A stretch of 64,000 bases of DNA from JALORV01 sp963766365 (GCA_963766365.1 CAVXZK010000014.1:287388-351387), one strand, 5' to 3'. Counted from the first letter of the stretch, positions 54,191-63,684 are shown. Notes: generated by a model from the letters alone, not told the origin. A program made the numbers and translations.

Positions 54191-56248
54191 ATGTCAGTCA
54201 TTGATCCGGCCATCGTGCCGGCAGCGCGAACCGCAGTGTTGCCCTACGCGGTCACGATCTTCCTGTCGGCGTTCCTGCTGTTCCTGGTGCAGCCGATCAT
54301 TGCAAAGCAGATCCTCCCGTGGTTCGGTGGATCCTCGGCCGTGTGGACCACCGCACTGGTGTTCTTCCAGTCGACGCTGCTCGCCGGTTACGCGTATGCC
54401 GATCTGACGCAGCGCCTGGGAGTGCGGCGCCAGGCGCTGCTGCATGTCGGCCTGCTGCTGCTGTCCCTGCTGACCCTGCCGATCCTCGCATCACCGGACT
54501 GGAAGCCGCAGGGCGACGAGGCGCCGATCGTGCGCATCCTGCTGCTGCTCGTCGTCACGATCGGGTTGCCGTACTTCCTTCTGTCGACCACGACACCGCT
54601 GCTGCAGGCCTGGTACTGGCGACGGTTCCGCACCGAGGTCCCCTACCGGCTGTTCGCACTTTCCAACTTCGCTTCCCTGCTGGCCCTGCTCGGCTTCCCG
54701 GTGCTGTTCGAGCCCTGGCTGACCCTGCCCCAGCTAGGCTGGACCTGGTCGCTGCTGTACAGCCTTTTCGTGCTCATCTGCGCCGCGACCGCGTGGCTCT
54801 CGCTGCGTGCCGCGCATGCCGGCGAAGCGCTCGACCTGCCGCGCGCGGAAGCATCGGCGGGACCAGTACCGACGCTTGCGCTTCAACTGCGCTGGCTGGC
54901 GCTCGCGGCCATGGGTTCGGTGATGCTGCTTGCTGTCACCAATCACGTCACGCAGAACGTCGCCAGCGTGCCGTTCCTGTGGGTGATGCCGCTCTCCCTC
55001 TATCTGCTTACTTTCGTGCTGGCGTTCGACCACCCGCGCTGGTACCGACGGACGCTCTTCGTGGTCGCGGTTGCCATTGCGGTTCCGGCGATGGCGTGGC
55101 TGATCCCGTCGCTGAACCTCAAGCTGGCGGCCTCGGTGTTCTTCGTCGGGTTGTTCGTCGCCTGCATGTTCTGCCACGGTGAACTGGCGCGGCTGCGCCC
55201 GGACCCGCGGCACCTCACCCGCTTCTACCTGATGATCTCGGTGGGCGGCGCGCTCGGTGCCGTGCTGATTGCGATCGTGGCGCCGTTGACGCTCCGCGGC
55301 TATTTCGAAGTCAACATCGCGCTGGTGCTGCTGGCGCTGCTGATCCTGCTGCAACTGCCCGGCTGGAAGCGCCTGATCGGCGTCGCCGTCGTCGGTGTCA
55401 CGGCGTATTTCTCGATCGAGGGCGCGTATCAGTATTCCAGGGGCCTGCGCGTGATGGAGCGCGACTTCTACGGCGTCGTGCGCACACGCGACTCGGCCGA
55501 GCCGGTGCCCTACCGGGCGATGCTCCACGGCGGCATCATCCACGGCGGTCAGCTGCTCGGCGATGCCTTCCGCAACACTCCGAGCGACTACTTCGGTCCC
55601 GGCTCCGGCTATGGGCGCCTGTTCGCCGCCCTGAACGACGTGGAACCCGGTCCGCGGCGCGTCGGCATCATCGGGCTGGGCGCCGGCGTCGTGGCGTCCT
55701 ACGGCCGTCCGGGCGATACCTTCACGTTCTACGAAATCTCACCGAGGGTTGTGGACGTCGCCCGCACCGAGTTCACATTCCTGCGCGATACGCCGGCGCA
55801 GGTCGAGGTGATACTCGGCGACGGCCGCCTGTCGCTCGAGCGCGAGGCGCCAAGGCGCTACGACGTGCTGGGCATCGACGCGTTCTCCGGCGATTCGATT
55901 CCGATGCACCTCGTGACCCGCGAAGCGATGGCGCTCTATGAACGGCACCTTGCACCGGGCGGCGTCATCGTGTTCCAGGCCACCAATCGCTACATCGATC
56001 TGTTTCCGGTCGTCAAGCGACTGGCGAACGAAGTGGGTATGGAAGCCGTGCTGGTCTCCGACGTCCCGTCCGATTCCGGTAACGGCCCGGACTACTGGCT
56101 GTCCGCGACCGACCAGATTCTCGTGACACGGGATCGTCGTCTGCTCGAGTCGGACGCGCTGCGCTATGTTGTGACACCCATTCCGGACCGCGCCGATCTG
56201 GCGACCTTCACCGACGCACACCACAACCTGTTTCGCATCCTCAAGTAG
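54191..56248 (+). CDS. Fused membrane permease/spermidine-synthase-like protein
   Basis: 685 aa. About ten membrane segments occupy residues 15-430 (FLSAFLLFLVQPIIAKQILPWFGGSSAVWTTALVFFQ is a signature of this family). The C-terminal 200 residues are a spermidine-synthase-like Rossmann domain: GIIGLGAGVVASYG (SAM or decarboxy-SAM site), FYEISPRVVDVAR, RRYDVLGIDAFSGDSIPMHLVT and FQATNRYIDLFPVVKRLA. Family members are widespread but uncharacterised; polyamine synthesis is not proven and the domain may act as a methyltransferase. Confidence 0.88.
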   Translation: MSVIDPAIVPAARTAVLPYAVTIFLSAFLLFLVQPIIAKQILPWFGGSSAVWTTALVFFQSTLLAGYAYADLTQRLGVRRQALLHVGLLLLSLLTLPILASPDWKPQGDEAPIVRILLLLVVTIGLPYFLLSTTTPLLQAWYWRRFRTEVPYRLFALSNFASLLALLGFPVLFEPWLTLPQLGWTWSLLYSLFVLICAATAWLSLRAAHAGEALDLPRAEASAGPVPTLALQLRWLALAAMGSVMLLAVTNHVTQNVASVPFLWVMPLSLYLLTFVLAFDHPRWYRRTLFVVAVAIAVPAMAWLIPSLNLKLAASVFFVGLFVACMFCHGELARLRPDPRHLTRFYLMISVGGALGAVLIAIVAPLTLRGYFEVNIALVLLALLILLQLPGWKRLIGVAVVGVTAYFSIEGAYQYSRGLRVMERDFYGVVRTRDSAEPVPYRAMLHGGIIHGGQLLGDAFRNTPSDYFGPGSGYGRLFAALNDVEPGPRRVGIIGLGAGVVASYGRPGDTFTFYEISPRVVDVARTEFTFLRDTPAQVEVILGDGRLSLEREAPRRYDVLGIDAFSGDSIPMHLVTREAMALYERHLAPGGVIVFQATNRYIDLFPVVKRLANEVGMEAVLVSDVPSDSGNGPDYWLSATDQILVTRDRRLLESDALRYVVTPIPDRADLATFTDAHHNLFRILK

Positions 56249-56272
56249 GTCGGGGCTACTTCCGTCGGGGAA

Positions 56273-56545
56273 TCACCGGCGTCTTGACCTTGTCTTTGGC
56301 GCGGGCGCCTGAACCGCCGCTTCTCTGCGCAGCCAGGTGACAAAGCGCACGACTTTGTTCCACTTGCCGTGCGACTCCGGGTACACGAGGCGATGTGCGT
56401 GGACCTGGATCCTTTTCCGACAAGGGAAGACCGGTACGACGTCGAGAACTTCGTCGCTGGCCGGCCCAGCAATCTTGTGCGGGGCGCGTTCTAGCTCGGG
56501 GCGTCGGTTATTGCACCAGGCGCGGTAAATTTGCGTATGTCCCAT
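56273..56545 (-). pseudogene. Possible LysR (GcvA-like) C-terminal remnant
   Basis: A 90-codon frame reads MGHTQIYRAWCNNRRPELER and then EVLDVVPVFPCRKRIQVHAHRLVYPESHGKWNKVVRFVTWLRREA. That end looks like the last strand and helix of a LysR-type effector domain (YxLVxPE followed by KVxxFxxWL). No HTH or rest of the regulator is present, and the frame overlaps the start of glycerate kinase on the other strand. I read it as a truncated relic; it might still be an unknown small gene. Confidence 0.4.
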
Positions 56546-57841
56546 GCGAACCCCGACCCCATCGATCCGCTGACACTGCTGCGCGCGAGTTTTGACGCCG
56601 CGGTGGCGGCGGCCGATCCGCTGCAGATGCTGCGGCTCCACCTGCCGACGCCGCCGGTGCGCGCGCTCGTCGTCGGGGCTGGCAAGGCCGCGGCGAGCAT
56701 GGCCTTCGCGGTCGAACGCGCCTGGCCCGAAGTCGCGCTCGACGGGCTGGTCATCACGCGCTACGCGCACGGACTGCCGACGCGGCACATCCGCGTCGTG
56801 GAGGCCGGGCACCCGGTGCCCGATGCCGCCGGGGAGTCCGCCGCCGCGGAGATCCTTGCCCGCGCGTCTAGGCTGCAGGCCGGCGACCTGCTGCTGGTGC
56901 TGGTTTCCGGCGGCGGCTCGAGCCTGCTCTCGCTGCCGGTGGCCGACGTTTCGATGGAGGACCTGAAGCGCGTCACGCGCGACCTGCTCGCGAGCGGCGC
57001 GCCGATCGAGCAGATGAACGTCGTGCGCAAACACCTGTCGCGGATCGCCGGCGGGCACCTGGCCGCGGCCGCGACGGCGCGCGGTGCCACGGTGCTCGCG
57101 CTGATCATCTCGGACGTTACGGGTGACGCGCCGGCCGACATCGCATCGGGGCCCTGCGCGGCCGATCCCAGCACGTATGCCGATGCGCTGGCCGTGCTGC
57201 GACGCTGGAACGCCACGCCGCCGGCCAGTGTCGCTGACTGGCTGGCACGCGGCGAGCGCGGCGAGATCGCCGAGACACCCAAGCCCGGCGATCCGCGGCT
57301 CGCGGGCGTCGGGAACCGCATCATCGCGACCGCGCGCGGTTCGCTGCAGGCGGCCGCGGATGTGTTTCGCCGTGCCGGTATCACGCCGGTGATCCTCGGC
57401 GACACGGTGACCGGTGAAGCGCGCGAAGTCGCGAAGGTCTACGCCGCGCTGGTGCGCGAGCTGTGCGCTCACAATGCGCCATTTCCTCGGCCGGTCGCGT
57501 TGATCTCCGGTGGCGAGTGCACGGTTACGCTGCCGCCGGGAACGCGCGGGCGCGGCGGTCGGTGCAGTGAGTTCCTGCTGTCGCTGGCGGTCGAACTCGA
57601 GTCCATGCCGGGCGTCCACGCCCTGGCTGCGGACACCGACGGGATCGACGGGAGCGAGGACAACGCCGGAGCATGGCTCGCTCCCGAAACCGCCGCACGA
57701 GCCGCGCGCGGCGGGACCACTGCCCGCGCCGCGCTCGACGCACACGATGCCTACGGATTCTTTGCCGCTGCCGACTCGCTGATCGTGACAGGCCCGACGC
57801 GGACCAACATCAACGACTATCGCGCGATCCTGGTCACGTAA
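56537..57841 (+). CDS. Glycerate 2-kinase (GckA/TtuD, MOFRL family)
   Basis: 434 aa from ATG 56537. The N-terminal DUF4147 domain has VRALVVGAGKAAASMA, EAGHPVPDAAG and VLVSGGGSSLLSLP; NVVRKHLSRIAGGHLA is a substrate-site segment. The C-terminal MOFRL domain has ISGGECTVTLP, GRGGRCSEFLLSLAVEL, DTDGIDGSEDNAGAW and GPTRTNINDYRAIL. It phosphorylates D-glycerate to 2-phosphoglycerate, linking glyoxylate or tartrate catabolism to glycolysis. No glyoxylate genes are adjacent. Confidence 0.93.
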   Translation: MSHANPDPIDPLTLLRASFDAAVAAADPLQMLRLHLPTPPVRALVVGAGKAAASMAFAVERAWPEVALDGLVITRYAHGLPTRHIRVVEAGHPVPDAAGESAAAEILARASRLQAGDLLLVLVSGGGSSLLSLPVADVSMEDLKRVTRDLLASGAPIEQMNVVRKHLSRIAGGHLAAAATARGATVLALIISDVTGDAPADIASGPCAADPSTYADALAVLRRWNATPPASVADWLARGERGEIAETPKPGDPRLAGVGNRIIATARGSLQAAADVFRRAGITPVILGDTVTGEAREVAKVYAALVRELCAHNAPFPRPVALISGGECTVTLPPGTRGRGGRCSEFLLSLAVELESMPGVHALAADTDGIDGSEDNAGAWLAPETAARAARGGTTARAALDAHDAYGFFAAADSLIVTGPTRTNINDYRAILVT

Positions 57842-58496
57842 TCGAGCGCATCAGTGCATGCAACGTCGGACGTGACCGCGGCAGCCGGAATGCCGTGATC
57901 ACATGTGCCGACTCGTGGTGATCAAATCGATCGACCGATCTGATAGAAGCTATCGACGGTGATCACGACCACCCCGGAGCAGACGCTCCGACCGACACAG
58001 AACGACCCATCGGCGGCATTCACTGCCCCAAGCTGATCGCCGTCAACCAGGCGTTGGCGCGGCCCTGGAGTCGACGTCGGCAGCCGCTGCATGAACGCCA
58101 GCAGCGACATCATCGCGAGCGTCGCGCGCCTCTGTAAGCACGGCGTCCACGGCGCCGACTCCAGCCCGCGCGACGCGCGACTACCCAGGCCTGAACGCGG
58201 CGTGAAAACCGACAAGCACGATCTGCGGCGGGCGCAGCTTGGCCAGGTAGGCTATCGCGCGCGCATCGACGACGCCAATCACGCTCGTCTCGTCGCTGTC
58301 GGCGAGCGGCGGCACGAGCGGCCCGTCGCGAGCGCGGCAAACGTCGCTTCAGAGTGGCCGTCAGCACAAAGAACAAACCCTGCGGAAGCGGGGCCTGTCG
58401 TCAGGCGTTGCCGATTACTGCCTGCGCCGATGTGGAAAAGCCATCAACGACCAAGAAAGTCGCCAGTTCTTGTGGCTCTATCGTGTGTCGTAGCGC
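57842..58496. other. Low-coding stretch with decayed frames
   Basis: No intact gene recognised. On the minus strand, frame fragments such as SDETSVIGVVDARAIAYLAK (near 58230-58310) and MMSLLAFMQRLPTSTPGPRQ with a following tail (57922-58110) look like pieces of coding sequence interrupted by shifts and stops. I cannot identify the parent genes. Confidence 0.4.
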
Positions 58497-58730
58497 CTAA
58501 AGGGCGACGAGTTCGGCATTCACTCCCTGCGCCTTCACGGTGGCGAGGATGTCCTGGGAGTTCACCTTTCCTGGGTCATAGGTAACGATCACCAGGTGCG
58601 GCTTCGCGTCATGGCCTTCGGCGGTGGTGACGCCATTCAACGCCGCAATCACACTCGTTAGAGATGCTAGGCGGTCATGAGGCAGGGTCTGATCTACGTG
58701 AACTAGTACATCGGCGAGACTCTTCGACAT
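58497..58730 (-). CDS. Small ferredoxin-like (HMA-like) protein without CxxC
   Basis: 77 aa with GAGGGA upstream of the ATG at 58730. The beta-alpha-beta pattern (DVLVHVDQTLPHDRLASLTSVIAALNGV, HLVIVTYDPGKVNSQDILATVKAQGVNAELVAL) resembles a heavy-metal-associated domain, but the metal-binding CxxC is absent, so metal binding is doubtful. It is one of the few intact genes in the decayed region. Unknown function. Confidence 0.6.
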   Translation of the reverse strand: MSKSLADVLVHVDQTLPHDRLASLTSVIAALNGVTTAEGHDAKPHLVIVTYDPGKVNSQDILATVKAQGVNAELVAL

Positions 58731-58906
58731 TTGTGTTCCCTCTTACGCCTTATCTGCTTTGCGGGTCGTCCTGCACGTACTTCTGTCCCGGCGGACCGTT
58801 AGAGATCTTGCCACAGTACCAAAGGGAACCGGCGACGTGTGCGCCGCCACTTGCTTGTCGGTGCGAACGGCTAACACTCTGCGCCGGCCCGTGCTGGCGC
58901 AACTGA

Positions 58907-59327
58907 TTGTTCGACGACAGCAAGCAGCAGCACAAGATCAGGCTCGCCGGCATTGACGCGCCGGAGAGCGGGCAGCCGTTCGGCGATCGCGCGAAGCAAT
59001 CCCTTGCCGCGCGGGCATTCGACCGCCGCGCCGAGGTGAACTGTCCAAAGACCGGCCGCTGCGGTCAACGGGTCCGCGAGGTGACGGTCGGCGGCATCGA
59101 TGTCGGCCTGGAACAGATCAGGCGCGGCATGGCGTGGCGCATTTGCGCGGCACGAGAAGGAGCAAAGTGCCGAGGATCGGGCGACTTACGCAGCTGCAGA
59201 GATCGAGGCACGGTAGGCGGGTCGCGGACTGTGGCGGGATCAGATGCCGGCGCCGCCGTGGGAGTGGCGGGAGGGGCAGCGAAAGCGCCCGCCGACGGCG
59301 GCGACCGTCGGTGCCGAAGCCAGTTGA
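58907..59327 (+). pseudogene. Staphylococcal-nuclease-like (SNase) gene, truncated and frameshifted
   Basis: KIRLAGIDAPESGQPFGDRA and VTVGGIDVGLEQIRRGMAW are core SNase blocks (LAGIDAPE, GLEQVRxGxAW). After the second block the frame is lost through an apparent one-base insertion near 59141. Restoring the frame gives HEKEQSAEDRATYAAAEIEA, an in-frame TAG at 59214-59216 and then GLWRDQMPAPPWEWREGQRK, the usual SNase tail. The 5' part, with signal peptide and DGDT motif, is missing. Three lesions make it a clear pseudogene. Confidence 0.85.
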
Positions 59328-59694
59328 TCGCTGGGAAGCAGACCGCCTGAGCGGCGCAGGACGACCCTGAGCTGACATCGCGCGTGCCGCGAAGTGGACG
59401 TGAGTTCTCTGCCGCGCAGCGGACATTCGACAAAGCGAGTCTGCTTTCGGGGATTCGCATCGGCAGAACCCGACCCACAGCCGAACTAGGAAGTCTGAAT
59501 CAGCGGGCCCCAAACCGGACACCCAGGCGGCGCCGCTCGGTCAGTGCCTCGAGTGAGCCCGGAAGCTGCATGCCGAAGTTGGTGGGAACACTGGTAGTAC
59601 GCGGAGAGATTGGCCGCCCTGTTTCCCAACCTCAAGATGCACTGCGCTGCCGCGACGTATAGGTCGCCAGATCCAGCCGAGCCTGAACCCATCT
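59328..59694. other. Intergenic stretch, no gene recognised
   Basis: Short open frames on both strands show no family resemblance and no good ribosome binding site. Between a dead nuclease and a GNAT fragment, this is probably relic sequence. Confidence 0.4.
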
Positions 59695-59890
59695 TTAGGC
59701 CACCGGGAGCGTGTAGGTGAAGAAGCCCGCATTGCGTTCGAACCCGAAGGACTCGCAGAGAACCTGCGCCGCGTGGTTATCCACCGCCGTCTCAAGCACC
59801 AGACGGGCCGCACCGACTTCCTGAGCACGCAAGCTTGCGGCAGCCAACAAGGCTCGCCCGAGGACCCGGCCGCGAACGCCGGGGCCTCCA
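59695..59890 (-). pseudogene. GNAT acetyltransferase C-terminal fragment
   Basis: The frame ending at TAA 59695-59697 reads GRVLGRALLAAASLRAQEVG, then ARLVLETAVDNHAAQVLCESFGFERNAGFFTYTL. That is the acetyl-CoA pyrophosphate loop and C-terminal half of a GNAT protein. No N-terminal half is present; the frame upstream is GC-rich nonsense running into the next gene. A truncated relic. Confidence 0.7.
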
Positions 59891-59946
59891 TTGACTGCCG
59901 GATGGTGAAGTTTGCCGCCGCGGCCGGGAGGGCCTCCAACACGGCG

Positions 59947-60768
59947 CTATTGCACGCTGGTGGCCTGGGCGCTCAGCTGCTGGGTCAGCTGGCCAATGCC
60001 GGCCGGAATCCGCAGGCGATGCGGCGTGTAGCCCGGCAGCATGGTGCGCAGGCGTTTGAAGAAGGGGTCCACCTTGGTGAACAGCAGACGGTGCTTAAAC
60101 GTCGTTCGGTAGCGAGCGCCGCCGCGCTGGCCCTCGGCAGCCGACAGAATGCGCATGCAGTCGGCGAAGAAGCTGAACAGGTGGCGTTGCGCACGCCAAC
60201 AAGATGCGACACGTGCCGGGTAGTTGCCGTACACGTGCTGGTAGATGTCGTAGGCCACGTTGCGGTGCTCGACTTCCTCGAGCAGATGCCACTTGAACAG
60301 GCCGGCAAAGTGCGGTTCGCTGCGTTTGTGCTCGTACAGGCCGGTGGCCAGCATGGTCAGCGACATCTGGCTGGTGTAGGACTCGAATCCCTCGACAAAG
60401 CCGATGCGAAAGCGGTCCGACCGGTGGCGCAGGAAGCCGTCGAAGTCGTCACGCACCCGATCGAGCCGCGCCTCCAGCCCCGGGTATTGGCGCGCGAGGA
60501 TGATCTTGTTGAAGTCGGCATGCTGCTGGTAGTGCTGCGCCTCCTGCCGGCAGAATCGATCCACCTCTTCCTTGAGGGCGGCGTCGCGGATCAGCGGCAT
60601 CACTTTGCGCATGGACTTCACGATGAAGGGCTCCAGGTGCACGACATACAGACCCAGCGCCGTGTGCATGTACGACAAGGTGGCATTGCCTGCGATATAG
60701 AGCGGGTTGAACGCCTCGGCGGCCGGCACGTCGAAAGCCATCTTGCGAATGGGAATGGGGTGGGTCAT
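59947..60768 (-). CDS. Metal-dependent hydrolase, PF10118 type (ferritin-like diiron)
   Basis: 273 aa from ATG 60768. Helical protein with paired E/H motifs on helices: RFCRQEAQHYQQHADFN, FVEGFESYTSQMS and WHLLEEVEHRNVAYDIYQHV. These resemble diiron ligands of ferritin-like proteins and fit the uncharacterised metal-dependent hydrolase family often found near steroid, lipid or aromatic genes. It is intact, in contrast to neighbouring remnants, and lies downstream of the alpha/beta-hydrolase-LuxR gene on the same strand. Confidence 0.85.
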   Translation of the reverse strand: MTHPIPIRKMAFDVPAAEAFNPLYIAGNATLSYMHTALGLYVVHLEPFIVKSMRKVMPLIRDAALKEEVDRFCRQEAQHYQQHADFNKIILARQYPGLEARLDRVRDDFDGFLRHRSDRFRIGFVEGFESYTSQMSLTMLATGLYEHKRSEPHFAGLFKWHLLEEVEHRNVAYDIYQHVYGNYPARVASCWRAQRHLFSFFADCMRILSAAEGQRGGARYRTTFKHRLLFTKVDPFFKRLRTMLPGYTPHRLRIPAGIGQLTQQLSAQATSVQ

Positions 60769-60958
60769 CGCTTGCCTCGGATTCGTGGCTGTGGCAGTTG
60801 CCACCCACGAAGACTGGCAGGCCACGCAAGGCCTGTCGTGAGGCGAGCGACCCAGGCCACATGCGAGTTCGGAACGGGGTCAGCGATTCATGGGGCGCAG
60901 GCCCCAGACTTCCGTCGGCGCCCCTGGGCGTCCGTGACTATCGCCTGCGGTCGCGCGG

Positions 60959-62029
60959 TCAGTCGCGGCCGAGGCCGGCCTTGCGGGCCAGCACGATGGC
61001 CTGCGCCCGTTGCGGCGTGCCGAGCTTGGCGAAGACATGGGTGACGTGATTGCGCAGGGTCTTCTCCGCAATACCCATGGCGGCCGCAATCTGCGCGTTG
61101 CTCAGCCCGCGCGCCATGTGGTCGAGGACCTGGGTCTCACGAGCCGTCAGGTCGCCCAGCGCAGGCGCGGCGAGGGTCACCGGTTCGCTGCCGCCCAGGA
61201 AGTCGTTCAGCGCCGCCTTGAACACCGGCCACGCCGGCTCATCAGGCCGCAGGATGTGGTTCCTGCCCTCCAGCGGCAGGAAGCGCGCGCCGGGGATGGC
61301 CGCGGCCAGGCGCCGGCCGGCTTCGAACGGCACCATCGCATCGCCGCGAACGTGAAAGACGAGCGTCGGCGCGCCTATGTTGCGTGCCTCGCCGCGCACG
61401 TCGAAGGTGTTGAATGCATTCCAAAGCTGGCAGGCTGCTTCGGGCGTCGCGCTTCGACGCTGCATCTCGTCGATCCACTTCAGCTGTTGTCCGCCATTGG
61501 TCTCAGGCATCAGCAGGCTGGCGAACATCTCCCGGAAGGCGCCGACCTTTCGGCCCCAGCCTATCTCGATCATCTTTGAGAAGGTCCGCGCCTGCTGGGC
61601 GAGTCGCTCGCCGGCATCGCTGATGTACGCGCCGTGCAGGTAGCTGTCGTAGAGCACCAACTGGCTGACCCGCTTGGGGTGACGCGCCGCATAAGCCGCG
61701 GCCACGGTCCCGCCTTGGCACAGGCCGAGCAGCGCGAAGCGAGGCAAGTCGAGCGCATCAACGACGGCTTCGAGGTCGGACACCATGTCATCGAGCGTGA
61801 AGCTGCGCACATCACGGTCGGATAGCCCCGAGCCTCTCGGGTCATAGCGCACCAGGGTCCGCCGCTCGACCAGGGTTTCGGACCAATGGCGCCAGACAGG
61901 GCTGCCCCAGTCGAGCTCCAGGTGCGTGAACCAGTTGTTGACGCGCACCAGCGGCGGGCCCTCACCCGCGGTGGCGAACGCGATCCGTGTGCCGTCGCGA
62001 GACGTGCAGAAGTGGATGCGTTGATTCAT
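60959..62029 (-). CDS. Alpha/beta hydrolase fused to LuxR-type HTH
   Basis: 356 aa. Residues about 1-280 form an alpha/beta hydrolase: oxyanion region RVNNWFTHLELDW, YDPRGSGLSD, nucleophile elbow LGLCQGGTVA (Cys 104 in place of serine), acid HVRGDAMVPFEAG (Asp 230) and base EGRNHILRPDE (His 258). Residues 293-350 form a LuxR/GerE helix-turn-helix (LTARETQVLDHMARGLSNAQIAAAMGIAEKTLRNHVTHVFAKLG). This is a one-component regulator that probably binds or processes a small ester or lactone. A cysteine nucleophile, as in dienelactone hydrolase, suggests slow turnover or sensing. Confidence 0.9.
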   Translation of the reverse strand: MNQRIHFCTSRDGTRIAFATAGEGPPLVRVNNWFTHLELDWGSPVWRHWSETLVERRTLVRYDPRGSGLSDRDVRSFTLDDMVSDLEAVVDALDLPRFALLGLCQGGTVAAAYAARHPKRVSQLVLYDSYLHGAYISDAGERLAQQARTFSKMIEIGWGRKVGAFREMFASLLMPETNGGQQLKWIDEMQRRSATPEAACQLWNAFNTFDVRGEARNIGAPTLVFHVRGDAMVPFEAGRRLAAAIPGARFLPLEGRNHILRPDEPAWPVFKAALNDFLGGSEPVTLAAPALGDLTARETQVLDHMARGLSNAQIAAAMGIAEKTLRNHVTHVFAKLGTPQRAQAIVLARKAGLGRD

Positions 62030-62216
62030 AGGGGGCCGAGGACTGCCGCGTCAGGGTCGGGCGATTGTGCGCCTCGGCGCGACGCCATCCTCGATGCCGC
62101 GAAACCGTGGGAAGCGCACGTTGTCCACCCGCGGGCCAGCCGGGTGAACAACTTGGTGTCCGTCTTGAGTCCCGCCATGACCGACCCCTGCACCCAGCGG
62201 ATTCTCGAGCACGCCC

Positions 62217-62294
62217 GAGGCCGACATCGATCCGGCCGAGACACAGGAGTGGCGTGACGCCTTCGACGCGCTGGAGGCGGCGCAGGAGGCCTAG
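62217..62294 (+). pseudogene. Fragment resembling the start of aceE (pyruvate dehydrogenase E1)
   Basis: Twenty-five codons, EADIDPAETQEWRDAFDALE plus AAQEA, then TAG. This matches the conserved N-terminus of homodimeric AceE proteins (DxDPxETxEWxxALDAVI) but stops after the first helix. Nothing further of the roughly 890-aa enzyme is present. The upstream codons are out of frame with a plausible start. Assigned from memory of the family N-terminus. Confidence 0.45.
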
Positions 62295-62550
62295 GGGCGC
62301 CGCTTAACCAGTCCAAGTTTTCGGCCGCACCCCCGTTCGGCCAGTTTTCACTGCTGCGCGCCGTTCAATCCCTCCAGCGTCGATCGGCATCACCGGAACG
62401 ATGGCGTTGATCTGCCCGGTGCCCGAGCTGCCGAGTGCGCACACTCCTCTCGATGGAAGGCCGTCAGGGATGGGCACTATGAGCTTCAGCTCACCATGAA
62501 CCGGTCGGAAGTGAGTGTCGGCTCCTGGCCGCGAGTCGTCCTCTGCGAGG

Positions 62551-62733
62551 TCATCTTCGAATCTCGGAGCGCGCATCGACGATCAGGCCAATGACAAAGC
62601 CGGCCACTACCAGCCCGGCGTAGACGATCGGAGAGTCATCCAATTGTGGAAAGAGCCAGTGGCAGAACCACGCGGCAGCGAAGCCAACGACCGTTCCGAT
62701 AAAGGCGCCTTGACCGAGACCGAAGAAGTCCAA
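62551..62733 (-). CDS. Small membrane protein with two hydrophobic segments
   Basis: 60 aa, beginning at TTG 62733. Two hydrophobic segments (AFIGTVVGFAAAWFCHWLF and IVYAGLVVAGFVIGLIVDA) suggest a hairpin in the inner membrane with a short basic tail (RSEIRR). No family recognised and no strong ribosome binding site, so coding status is only likely. Confidence 0.5.
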   Translation of the reverse strand: MDFFGLGQGAFIGTVVGFAAAWFCHWLFPQLDDSPIVYAGLVVAGFVIGLIVDARSEIRR

Positions 62734-63402
62734 GAGTCACCCGTTGCCCGCTTGACCTAATGCTAAACGACGTCGGCTTCCGGGTAGACGACCTGTATCG
62801 GTCCACGGCCGGTGCTGGCCGCACCTAGTCTCTTGTGCTCGATTGACTACTCACCAATTACGAGCCTGTAACGCTGGCCGACGCTGATCGGGGCGATCGT
62901 CGTGGTGAATGCCAGGGCAGCGTTGCCTGTGCCGGAAACTCGCACCAGCGTCACGGCGCCCGCTGCGTTCGCCGTCGTGCTCGGTGTCGACATCCATGCC
63001 TGGCACGGGCGGCATCGCGGTCGTAACCGTGGGGATCAAGAACACCTCCGTCGAGAACGACGCAAACCTGCAGTTGCAGCCGACCCCTCAGGGAGCAGAA
63101 ACGCTGCCGAGTTCGGCTCATCTTCTGACGCATTGCGTCCTATGGCCGCGTGATCGCAGCGACGATCTGCTGTTTCTTGCGGTAGTCCGGTCTCGCTCGA
63201 TGGTTGGAATTACGAAGGCATCGAGTGCGGCGGAAGGATCGCCTCCGCGCACCTGCTCCGCTGCGGTGAGCCCGGCGACGCCGCTGGATACCACCGTGAC
63301 TCGGCGAGGTTTTGCATTATCACCCGCACTCAGTGGATCGATCACCGAGATCAGCGCCGGTAAAGTCGAGACGTAAACTGGCGAATGGACGCAGTCAGCA
63401 GT
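62734..63402. other. Low-coding stretch with short frames
   Basis: No recognised gene. A 48-codon minus-strand frame at 62847-62993 ends TIAPISVGQRYRLVIGE and looks like the tail of a beta-rich surface or phage-type protein. A GTG frame at 63118-63345 contains KPRRVTVVSSGVAGLTAAEQ with no family match. Confidence 0.4.
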
Positions 63403-63684
63403 TCAGCCAGTTTCAATCCGAAACTCACTTTTACTTCCGACGTGTAAATGAGTCCGAGCTGCCTTGGGGATGCCGCCCTTTGGAATGAAAGGGACGGCAT
63501 GCAGGCGGTGGTTCTGCACGATGATCGAGGTGGCTTGATCTAGGTCGGCCTCGCGCACGGCGTCGTGCACCTGATCGGCCAGCGGCACGAAGAACATCCT
63601 GGCCAGGGTTTCAGAGTCGAAGCAGTCGACAGCCTCGCCCGGCGGTGGGTAGGAGCTCGACAAGGTCACCTCAATCGTGATCAT
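63403..63684 (-). CDS. Hypothetical protein, 93 aa
   Basis: From ATG 63684, reading MITIEVTLSSSYPPPGEAVD, CFDSETLARMFFVPLADQVH and ending HLHVGSKSEFRIETG. Mixed alpha/beta composition, no signal peptide. The start overlaps by ATGA the stop of a frame that runs to the window edge, suggesting translational coupling. No family recognised; a longer frame back to 63888 exists without a good ribosome binding site. Confidence 0.5.
   Translation of the reverse strand: MITIEVTLSSSYPPPGEAVDCFDSETLARMFFVPLADQVHDAVREADLDQATSIIVQNHRLHAVPFIPKGGIPKAARTHLHVGSKSEFRIETG

Noticed and set aside
57922..58215. 97-codon minus frame as an intact gene
   Set aside because: First 34 residues look like non-coding shadow; only a fragment from MMSLLAF onward could be a relic.
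62304..62576. 90-codon minus frame
   Set aside because: No family match, no ribosome binding site, and composition like the surrounding relic DNA.
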